DNA from: Rhizoclosmatium globosum
Lineage: Eukaryota > Chytridiomycota > Chytridiomycetes > Chytridiales > Chytriomycetaceae
Assembly (NCBI GenBank): GCA_002104985.1
Contig: MCGO01000062.1
Location: forward strand, 62,001-126,000
Length of the DNA: 64,000 nt
Direction: 5' to 3'
A model generated the notes under the pieces. That model was not told where the DNA came from, did no database searches, and was given only the letters and a program-made list of their open reading frames with translations. The translations under genes were made by a program, and so were the position numbers. Within the stretch, counting starts at the first letter, position 1, and every line of letters starts with the position of its first letter. Shown here piece by piece: positions 21,589 to 30,800 of this stretch.

Positions 21589-23635
21589 ATGGCCTTTGCT
21601 CCAGCGACACAGCCATCCTTCCAACGACTGGCTACACCCGCCCGATGCTTCCACTCGTCTCCTCCAACCCACAAAAAGGTTCCGTTCCTTCTTGCGGATA
21701 TCGGAGAAGGTATCACTGAATGCGAAGTTATCCAGTGGTGAGTAGCTACCGTTAGGACCCCAGCAGTGAATCTAACGCGCTTGCAACAACAGGTTTGTCA
21801 AGGAGGGTGACCGTATCGAACAGTTCACAAAAATCTGTGAGGTTCAGAGTGATAAAGCATCAGTCGAAATCACGTCGCGTTATGATGGAGTTGTTGGAAA
21901 GTTGTATTACCAAAAGGGAGATATGGCCAGAGTCGGAGCTCCTTTGGTTGATATTGAAACTGAAGAGGAAGGCGGAGCAGCAGTTGTTGAGGCTCCTGCG
22001 CCTGTGAAAGCAGCTCCAGCTCCAGTCGCCGCTAAACCTGTGTCTGTTCCTGGTGGGAAGAAGAAGGTTCCATTCTTGCTGGCTGACATTGGAGAAGGTA
22101 TTACAGAATGTGAATTAATTCAATGGTGAGTGGCAAATGTTTCTGAATGAATGCATTTCGACAATCTAATTACCTCTGTCACAGGTTTGTGAAAGAAGGC
22201 GACCAAATTGAACAATTCACCAAGATCTGTGAAGTTCAAAGTGACAAAGCGTCTGTTGAAATTACCTCTCGATATGATGGAGTTGTCGGAAAGCTGTACT
22301 ACAAGCAAGGAGATATGGCCCGTGTTGGTACTCCCCTGGTCGACATTGAAATGGAAGATGCGTCTTCCTCTGCTGTTTCAGAGTCTGCTGCCGAATCTTC
22401 TACTACTCCAGTTGCCTCTGAGCCAGAAGTTGTCAACCACGGTGAAATCTTTGCAACCGCGGGCGTTCACCGTGTCGCCCGTGAAAACGGAGTAAATCTG
22501 GCTCACGTCAAAGGAACCGGCAAAAACGGTAGAATCACCAACGAAGACGTCCTCAACTTCAAAGCTAATGCCCTCTCTTCCCCAACTACAGGGAAAGGGG
22601 CTGCTGGAGCAAAAGCGGACGTTCTCGCAACTCCTGCCGTTCGCCACTTTGCCAAAGAGCAAGGTGTTGATCTGTCTCTCGTGAAAGGAACAGGAAAAGA
22701 AGGACGCATCACAAAGGAAGATGTCCTTGCCTTCAAATCCCAACCTGCACCAACCACAACCACTGTCGCCCCAACACCACAACCAGCCGCCAAACCAACA
22801 ACCGCCACAACACCTTCCAATCCAGCCACAGCCTACATCATCCACCACACAATCCCCCCAAGAAACAATCAAACCATTAACCGCAATCCAAAAAGCAATG
22901 TTCAAACAAATGACAAAATCCCTCGCAATCCCCACTTTGGATACGCAGACATAGTACACCTAGACGCCGCCATCTCCTTCCGAAACGCACTCAACAAGCA
23001 TCTGGCAGGGTCCCCGTACAAGGGTGTTTCGAAGTCACGTTCATGCCTATTTTCATGAAGGCGTTGAGTCTTGCTTTGGTCGAGTATCCGCTTTTGAATG
23101 CCAAGGTATGGAGGACGGGACGGATGTGAAGCTTGTTTATCGTGGGGCGCATAACATTGGGGTTGCTATGGATACGAATGTTGGGTGAGTTTTTTTTTTC
23201 TGTTTTTGTCGAGATTATAAGGTGTGCTAATTGTATGCAGTTTGATTGTTCCGAATGTCAAGAACGTGCAGGACAAATCGATTCTTGATATCGCGGTTGA
23301 GTTGGATAGGTTGAAGGAGGCTGCCAAGAAGGGATTGAGTACCGCGGATTTGGCTGGAGGAACTATTACCTCTCGAACATTGGAACCATTGGTGGAAACT
23401 GGATGCACCTGTCTGTGTTACATCTGAAGTTTGTATCGGTGCGTTGGGTAAGACAGAACGGGTTCCTCGGTTTGAGGTTGTGAATGGCGTTGAGACTGTT
23501 GTTGGGAAGAGTTTGATGCCTGTTTCATGGAACGCTGATCACCGTGTCGTTGACGGAGCTACCATGGCACGATTCGTGCAAGTGTGGAAAAAGTATTTGG
23601 AGAACCCAGAGTTGATTGGTGCTGTTACCAAGTAG
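21589..23635 (+). pseudogene. DBT: Branched-chain keto acid dehydrogenase E2 (DBT)-like gene, doubled lipoyl domains, frame-broken catalytic domain
   Basis: DBT is the acyltransferase core of mitochondrial BCKDH. The ATG at 21589 opens a mitochondrial presequence (RCFHSSPPTHKK), then lipoyl domain 1. Exons 21589-21737, 21793-22125 and 22185 onward are spliced exactly. Two nearly identical lipoyl domains carry the lipoylated lysine in [19 protein letters not shown], the DBT type. Two E3-binding domains follow ([12 protein letters not shown] and [12 protein letters not shown], each ending in NGRIT or EGRIT then EDVL). The catalytic domain is recognisable ([63 protein letters not shown] with the active-site His) but crosses frames at about 22940, 23030, 23103, 23365 and 23405. 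An intron lies at 23185-23240. Five single-base-type breaks suggest a pseudogene or a locally poor assembly; the motifs themselves are well kept. Confidence 0.75.
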
Positions 23636-23846
23636 AAAGTTTCTCTCTATTTCCCTTTCCTTTCGGATATGAATAAAATCCGCTGACTTCAAAAACTCAT
23701 GAGGCCAATAGTTGATCGTGGGGGCCTCTCTGGAGCAAAATACACTTCCAACCGGTTTAAACAGACAGCCCGTGCAAAGTATATAATATCAGATGAAAAA
23801 GGGAAGGAGTTTTCAGTACAAATTCAAACAAAATTTTGGCAAAATG

Positions 23847-23920
23847 TGCCTTCTACCAGATTTGAACTGGTGGCCTCCTGCTTACTAGGCAGGCGATCTA
23901 ACCAACTGAGCTAAGAAGGC
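23847..23920 (-). tRNA. tRNA-Thr (AGT)
   Basis: The reverse complement matches the copies at 1378 and 4101 over 74 nt (anticodon loop CTAGTAA). Its upstream flank (to about 24140) is shared with other copies. Confidence 0.93.
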
Positions 23921-24137
23921 AGCTGGAAAGTGAGGGGAAAGTGCCAGTAGGAAAGCAAAGACCTTATCATCTGGCGATAGTCTTCAAATTCACCTCACGC
24001 TTTTAATTGCACACATATACATAATTCATTAAGGAGGGTTTGTCCCTTTCTTGAACACGGAGAGCCTTTCAAGGTGTTGGAATTGAAGTCAGTGTAGTGA
24101 TAGGTAAATACCAGAAAACAGTCACTTCACAGATTGT
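23921..24137. repeat. tRNA-Thr-linked dispersed repeat, copy 1
   Basis: This flank begins GCTGGAAAGTGAGGGGAAAG, followed by a block with CCAGTAGGAAAGCAAAG and later CCCTTTCTTGAACACGG. Related, diverged sequence lies at 45320-45400 (beside another tRNA-Thr) and at about 26945-27145 (beside a tRNA remnant). Confidence 0.65.
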
Positions 24138-24168
24138 GAGGCGATCTAACCAACTGAGCTAAGAAGGC
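24138..24168 (-). pseudogene. tRNA-Thr 5'-half fragment
   Basis: The minus strand reads GCCTTCTTAGCTCAGTTGG and continues through the D arm of tRNA-Thr, then stops matching. It is a truncated copy without an anticodon arm. Confidence 0.7.
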
Positions 24169-24663
24169 ACTTATTCTTCGTGAATAATATAAGGTTGCTA
24201 AACGTTATTACAATAAATCTCTTCTTTAATTCTAATCCCTGTTGTAAAATATAGAGAAAACGTATAGTGCAAAGCTATACCGTCAGTTCTTTTCTGCATT
24301 TAGCAAATGATTCCACAGATCACCAGTTACACACTTACCAGTTACACACTTGCTGTGGGTACACATGGAAATAGACACCTGGAACTCACCAAGTTTCGCA
24401 ACTTTTGTGTCTGAAACAATTTCCATTGTTCGGTTTGATTTTTTAACAGAATAATGTTAATGAGGTGGTTGGTATCGTTGCTTTCTCACCAGCGTTTATG
24501 CTCCTCATCCATCCACGAATACTTTCCAACAAAGACAAGCTATGGTATTAGAACTATTTCTAATTTATTTCGTAAAGGGCAGTTGGACGCAATAACCCAA
24601 TCGCCTTTACTCCGTGAAGAATGCAGCACAAAAGGCGGATTTTACCAAATTTTGGGCAAAACA

Positions 24664-24732
24664 TGCCTTTCACCGATTTAAACTGGTGGCCTGTTGCTTG
24701 CACGACCTAACCAATTGAGCAAAAAGAACGCT
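24664..24732 (-). pseudogene. Decayed tRNA-Thr copy
   Basis: The reverse complement keeps the outline of tRNA-Thr (GCTCAATTGGTTAGG...CAGGCCACCAGTTTAAATC) but with an altered acceptor and a broken anticodon arm. It lies in segmental duplication copy 1; the equivalent in copy 2 is at about 49329-49386. Confidence 0.6.
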
Positions 24733-25002
24733 CGTTTATACATTCTTGGTGTTATTGTATTGGAGCTTGAAAACTGCACGAGAATTACCGGAACGTTTCG
24801 GTCGTTTAATTATATCATGTATGAATTCTTCTTCGTTCAAAAACTTAACCTGTTATAATTCTTTCCTACGAAGAACATAAATTTTAAGTAGGCAAGAATA
24901 CTCGTCCTTTAATTCTAAATCATATTTGAACAGTTGTAAAACATAGAGAGAGTGTATAGCACAAGAGTCACAAAACTATACCAGCAGTTCCTGTAGCTAA
25001 AT

Positions 25003-26163
25003 TTAGCAAGTGATTCCACAGATGGACTTGACTTCTCCAACACAAACACTGTCCCAAGAAGTAGAACCACAGTAGCTGTCCTGAGCAATAATTTGACCAA
25101 CACAAGAGTCGCAAGAGGATCTCAAAGCAACACCAGTCACACACTTGCTGTGGGCACAAGTGGTAGCAGCAGTAGTGGTCTTGACAGCAGCAGTCGTCGT
25201 CTTGACAACAGCAGCAGTGGTGGTAGTCTTCTTAACAACAGCAGTGGTAGTAGTCTTAGGCTTTGGACCACTCGCCACACAAGAGTTAGCAGAGTTGGAC
25301 CAGATTGTCTGAACGACATAGGTGACTCCGTCTCCACCAACAGTAGTTCCTTGCTGAGCGTTACAGATGTCTCCAATCTCACCATTGGTGTTGTCGTACC
25401 ATGCAAGTGGCGATCCAGTAGTAGTGGCGACACCAACAGCGGCATCGGTGGCGGCTTCAGCGAGTTCGTGGGACGCGACGGAGAACATGTTGTTGACTTC
25501 AGATGGGTCGCTTCCACATCCACCGGCACAGGAACCTCCTTGGTCTGGCATGACACCGTAGTAGAGGTACTTGGTACCAACGTTAAGGGAGGAAATGTCA
25601 ATAGTTCCGTGGTAGGCACAGAATACGGAGCATGAAGCACCTCCGCCCTGGGTGATGCTGATTCCTGGGGCAAAGTGGATTGGGTAGTAAGTGTTGGCAG
25701 TTGGCTTGATTTGTCCAGTTTGGATCAAGTTGGTGAGGAATGGTTGGATGTCGTTGACATCGTCCAAGGTGGAAAGAGTGGCTGGGACAGAGAATCCTGG
25801 AACAGCGGAACCGCGGTAGACGTTGTATTGAGCCATGACGTCGTACCACGAAGACTGAGTAACTCCAGCGTAGAATGCGTTGGTTTCGGACTGGTAGTTT
25901 GCGTTACCGTAGAAGATTGGGTGGACTTCGACTGTTTGGAATCGTCTCAGTGAAACTTGTTATAAAGAGGAATCAAGAAGAATACCATTTGAAATAACAG
26001 GTCCTCCATAGTTTGTCAAGTGGGCGGATGCAGCTGCGAGGTTCAATGCTTCGTGCTTCTTGACACCGTTCTTCAAGTGCCAAGAAACGCTGTGTGGGAG
26101 AGGCTGGCTGGTTGGAGCGGCAGCAACGAGAGTGGCAGCAGTCAAGACAAGGGACAAGAGCAT
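25003..26163 (-). CDS. Secreted HELxE-motif (zincin-like) protein with Thr-rich linker and Cys-rich C-terminal domain, copy 1 (368 aa)
   Basis: Two exons, 26163-25986 and 25931-25003, with a 54-bp GT-AG intron. A signal peptide (MLLSLVLTAATLVAAAPTS) leads a domain with YGGPVISNVEVHPIFYGNAN, then NAFYAGVTQSSWYDVMAQYN, then the protease-like signature VASHELAEAATDAAVG with WYDNTNGEIGDICN. HELAE resembles HExxH but lacks the second His, so catalysis is uncertain. A Thr/Ala/Val/Lys-rich linker (likely O-glycosylated) follows, then a small domain with paired cysteines (CAHSKC...CDSCV...YCGSTSWDSVC...C). It should be extracellular, perhaps wall-associated or degradative. Copy 2 at 49583 differs at about six residues over the protein. 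Confidence 0.8.
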
Positions 26164-26231
26164 TTGGAAGTGAGTTTGGTTAGAATGTTTTGATTCTGAG
26201 TAGTAGCGAGAGAAGGAAAGTACCTCACGGG

Positions 26232-26237
26232 TTTTAT
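26232..26237 (-). promoter_or_regulatory. Likely TATA box of secreted-protein gene, copy 1
   Basis: The minus strand reads GGTATAAAAC, 69-74 bp before the ATG at 26163. It is conserved at the same place in copy 2. Confidence 0.5.
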
Positions 26238-26483
26238 ACCTTCCACTTGGTGGCGCTCGTTTGCTTGGGAAATCATGCGCTCAAAATGGGTCTCGTGGGC
26301 TTTGTAACCAACGTGACCCTGAACACCTGGAATTTTCAAATGAGTTTCTCGCCAACAGAGTGTGGTTGACACTGTCAGCTTCGCCTCCGATTTACGACAG
26401 TCAAAGTTCCAACTTGCGAATTTCTCAACTGACACACGTTGTTGGATGATTATCGTTGAGGCTTACATTCCATTCGAAGATCT

Positions 26484-27221
26484 GCCAAGAAACGAATAAC
26501 CGAATTTTGTTGCAGTGGCGTTCATGCTTGGAACCCTTTTGAAACCAACGTATACCTTTGCGTCAATTACACCCTCATCTATGCTCCGGAATGCAAACCC
26601 TAAGCGTCGACGAGACAATATTCTGGTTCCAACTTCTTTCAAATTCATAACACGGTTATGGAGAGAAGAAACTTGAATTGTGTCAGATTGTGGTCATAAA
26701 GAATATTGTTCTGAATCTGGTGTTAGAATTGGATCGACCCGATTACTTCAATGAAGGTAAAGCGAGTGTGTGAAGTATTGGGAAGCAGCAGTTTGTTGCC
26801 ACTGCCTGTACTAAAACGCTACGTTACCTATAGTTGTAAAGATTTAGAATACAATATTAAAACCCCTTTTGATTAGAGTATTATAATTATTCACCTTCCC
26901 TCATCACTCCTCAACACAATCTAACCAATTTAACTAAAAAAGCAAATAAAAGTTTTGGGAAAAGTGCCAATAGGAAAGCAATAACACAATCCTCTGGTCA
27001 ACCAAAATCATTTCACTTCATAAGGCATTGCGCACATGATTACCAAGGAACGTTTGACCCTTTCTTGACCACAGAGCCTTTGGGGATTTAAGTCAGTCCA
27101 GTGACAGAGACGTAAATACAAGGAAATAGGCACTTCACAGACAAGCATCCCGTCATTTTATTGAAAGAGTTTGTAAACTATAACGAGATCAGAATGAGAA
27201 GTGCAAATAGAGATGTTTGTT
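26484..27221. other. Intergenic with tRNA-linked repeat debris
   Basis: An open frame on the minus strand at 26648-26463 (61 aa, ATG start) is of unknown meaning. 26918-26942 resembles a decayed tRNA-Thr 5' part, and 26945-27145 is a diverged copy of the tRNA-Thr flank repeat seen at 23921. Otherwise I see nothing. Confidence 0.45.
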
Positions 27222-27611
27222 TTATGCCATGATGAAAGTGATAGCAGCTGCTGCCAAAGAGAATGTGGCGCTGGTACCAAAACTAGCAACCTTTGTAGTG
27301 GAAGGGGCAGTGGAAGCGGCTGTAGCAGCAGCATTCGAAGTAGTGGCAGCTGTAGCAGAGGCAGTTGCCACCACAGTTGCACCCACAGTTTGAGTGTCCG
27401 TAGCACCAGTTGCTCCACTGACACCCGCCACAGAGTACTGGCACGTTCCAGCGACATCAGGCATGTTCAAGGGACGCACACAGACAAGACCCGCAGCACA
27501 AGTGTTTGGATTGAGGAGGTTTCCGCCACATCGCCCATTGAGACCTGACACGCTTGAGTCCTGGCAGAATCCGAGTGATGCGATGGCAAGGAGGACGATT
27601 GCTGATTTCAT
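27222..27611 (-). CDS. Small secreted Cys-rich, probably GPI-anchored protein (129 aa)
   Basis: Single exon, ATG at 27611. A signal peptide (SAIVLLAIASLGFCQDS) is followed by a compact cysteine module, GRCGGNLLNPNTCAAGLVC with a later VAGTCQYS. A long Ala/Thr/Ser-rich stretch follows, and the end is hydrophobic (FSLAAAAITFIMA) with small residues before it, as expected for a GPI-attachment signal. A cell-surface or wall protein is likely. The cysteine module is of a type common in secreted fungal proteins; I cannot give it a function. Confidence 0.72.
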   Translation of the reverse strand: MKSAIVLLAIASLGFCQDSSVSGLNGRCGGNLLNPNTCAAGLVCVRPLNMPDVAGTCQYSVAGVSGATGATDTQTVGATVVATASATAATTSNAAATAASTAPSTTKVASFGTSATFSLAAAAITFIMA

Positions 27612-27839
27612 ATTGTGTTTCTTGGGTTGTTTTCGAGGTTTCGTTGTGAACTTAAGAAGTGTCTTGGCGTTCGAAATGAAAGAACATCAAACATGTGATC
27701 AACCAGCTGGTCGCGTGATCTGCGCCACCAACCTAAACGATTTATTTGTAGAAAGATGCTTGATTCATTTTGTTATGACCAGAGCATCACAGGCAAATGC
27801 CGCACCCAAATTATTGTAATTGACATACTTCCTTCAAAT

Positions 27840-30800
27840 ATGGTCCCAAGACCGTGGAACTATCCACTCCTTCATCTTTGTTTTATTGGAGTGATTTTAA
27901 TTGGATTCTCCTACACGACACTACGAAGGCACTTGATATCGTAAGTGTTTACAGTGTTTAAGATTTGGTCATGATTCATTTTGCAAAGTGACCCCTGGCT
28001 ATTCACTGTTAGGACGGGCGACTTGTGTGGCAGGCACTGGAAGTGTTTCGTTGTGAAAAAGCGAAGAACGGGATCACGTGTGCAATCCACGGACGGACGG
28101 GAGTGGTCGGAAGCGTAGTTCCGTTCAGTCCCGGTCCGGAATCTCCACGCAACCCCGACACGCTCACCTCAATGTCGCTTATCACACTTCCAACTACGTA
28201 CCTCCTGCTTGGGTAAGTTAGTCGGTTCTGTAGTGGAATGGTGAGGGAGTGGGTGCGGACTAACCTGTCGACAGATCACTCGGAGAAGACTTCTCCGTCG
28301 TAACACCCCCCTGTGACGACAGGGTAGGTTGCAGTCACGTGTGAAGTGATAAGAGTGTCGGACTAGATTGAGTGCGTATAATAAGCCCAGAGGTGCCGGC
28401 ACGCGCGTGACACGCGTCCCCCCTGTGACAAGACTATACTGGAGACACAGAAGCTTTTTACAAGCATAAGGCTAAACATTTAATTCACCAGAATAGAGTG
28501 CGAGCTTGAAGAATTGAACTTCATAAATGTTTATTTAATCACTAAACCTTGTGTATCTGACTCTAAGTGCTTTAAACTTATAATCAGGGTCAACATCAGA
28601 TAACTTACACATTCCCATCATACCACATAACCTGTAGTGTTGGGGAGCAGGCAGAGCCTTAGTAAGTACATCAGCAACCATCAACTCAGTGGGGCAGTAA
28701 ACCAGAGAAACATTGCTGTTTTCAATATGTTCACGTACAAAATGAGCCTTGACCTCCATGTGCTTAACACGGGCATGGTTGATGGGGTTGGATGCAATAG
28801 CAATTGTAGACTGATTGTCTTGATCAATTACTGTAGAACCAGGCAACTTGAAACCAAGTTCTTGCAAGAATAGACGCATCCAAAGGGCTTCTTTAACTGC
28901 TTCAACGAGGGCATAGAGCTCGGATTCAGTAGAAGACAAAGCAGTAGTTGACTGCTTCTTGGAGTACCAGGCAACTGGACCTCCGAAAGCCATCATCACA
29001 TACGCAGAGCGAGACTTACGATCAGTCTCTTGTGCAAAACTTGAATCAGCAGCAGCATGTGGAGCCAATCCTTCTGGCAGTTCCATATCAAGTGGTCGGT
29101 CAGTCCTTACTCGAGACTCTTCAGAAGAGTAGACAGTTAGGTCACCAGAAGCACTTGCCTTGAAAAGAATTCCCCAATCATAAGTTCTACGAAGATAGCG
29201 TAAAACTCGAATCAGCGCATCATAGTCATGCTGAGTGGTGGAGGAACGTTGAAACTGAGCCAGAGTGTTCACAGCGCATATGAGGTCTGGTCTGGTCATA
29301 CAACTCAAATAAATCAACTTGGCAATAATTGAACAGTATTTGCGTTGTCCTTCTGCAGAAATGGGAGGGCTACTTGGGTCATGATTCCAAGTGGTGGCCA
29401 TTGGAGTATCAGCCCAATTGTTGGAGTCCAGATCCCAAATATCGTATTCTTTCAGCAGAGCATGAGCATATTGAGGTTGTCCTATCCATATTCCCGCTTT
29501 GGTGCGTTCAACTTGGATCTTGAGAATCCATTTGGCTTGGCCAAGGTCAGAAATCTCAAACTCAGACTTAATAAGCTCCTTGATTTGGTCAATCACAGCT
29601 TGGTCCTTACAAGCAATGAGGATATCATCAACATAGAATAGAATGATGACAAGTTGACCAGTGGTTGGATCAATCTTCATGAAGACACAGGAATCAGTTT
29701 TCAACTGTTGGAAACCAATTTTCACAAAGAAATCGCGTAGTCTCTTATACCATTGGCGTCCAGCTTGGCGAAGGCCATAGAGTGCTTTCTTGAGCTCGGC
29801 AAAGAGAGGTCTACCTTCAGAGTCTTTTTCAGTGAACCCTGGGGGAAGATGCATGTAGTTTGGATGGTCCAAGTCACCATACAAAAATGCAGTCTTGATA
29901 TCAAGTTGCGAAATGTTGAGGTTAAATGCGGCGCTTAACGCGATGAGAACACGGATTGCCTTGATCTTGACTGTTGGCGAATGAGTTTCGTCAAAGTCAT
30001 CATAAGGGGTTTGACCACAGCCGACTGCAACAAGACGGGCTTTGAAGCGAGTGATGAATCCTTCAGGATCAGTCTTGTATGCGTAAACCCACTTTGATTT
30101 GATGGGTTTGCGACCTTCAGGCAAAAGAGAAGTGGTGTAAACTTCGCGGTTCATTAGACTCTCAATTTCACAAAGCATTGCACGTTGAAAGTAGGCAGCA
30201 AAGCGTCCTTCCATAGCTTCACGAACTGACTTAGGAACAGGTGGAGCATTGGAAACATGAATACGTTCAGTTGGTACATCAGAGGGAGCAGCTTTGGACC
30301 AATCAAAGTGAAGTTCTGGTCGGCGGGCGGCGTTGATGCGAGATCTTTCTTTCTCCAACTCTTCCATCTGAGAACTCATAAAGCTATCCATTTCGACACG
30401 AGCATGTTCGGCGCGGCGGCGGAGTTTACTGAATTTCTTGCCAGTTGATTTGGCAGCACGTTCAACTCGGTGTTGAAGCCTAATGTATGTAGTACTTGCA
30501 CGAACCACAGTAGTTATAGCTTCAAGTGCGCGGCGGCTCAATGCAGCTTCAAAGTCTGGATCAGATAGGGTTGCTGGTTCTTCTTCATCATTGGACTCAG
30601 CAGGTTTGGTGCCAGGGCTTGAGGCTTCAGAGTCAGATGCTGAATCTGAGTCTGACATAAGGACTTGACCTTCCTTGAAAAGGTGTTGCATATAAGATAT
30701 GAATTCATCTAAATCACTGGTACCAAGGGAAATAGACGACTTGGAAACCTTTGCTCGGAGACGACGTGGCTTTTGTGGAGGTTCACTCGAAGACTCGCGG

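Larger units (their letters stand above)
24361..26483. repeat. Segmental duplication, copy 1 (about 2.1 kb)
   Basis: Matches 49021-51070 in the same orientation. The gene core (about 24890-26480) is nearly identical between copies; the outer part (24361-24890) is diverged but alignable, for example around CTTTCTCACCAGCGTTTATG. The unit contains a decayed tRNA-Thr, a complete secreted-protein gene and its promoter. Confidence 0.85.

Noticed and set aside
22378..22959. 193-codon minus-strand ORF over the E2 gene
   Set aside because: Low-complexity Gly/Cys/Trp composition, the usual shadow of a Pro/Thr-rich linker and lipoyl region.
22930..23420. Explaining the E2 frame breaks as introns
   Set aside because: No GT-AG pairs at the required places; conserved residues on both sides are adjacent in the family.
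25093..25635. Long Ser/Thr-rich plus-strand frames over the secreted-protein genes (also 49673-50533)
   Set aside because: These are antisense shadows of the Thr-rich coding sequence; the minus strand has signal peptide, intron and conserved motifs.
28025..28216. 63-codon ORF occurring twice (also 34704-34895)
   Set aside because: It lies inside the LTRs, antisense to the element; the repeat is explained by LTR identity.
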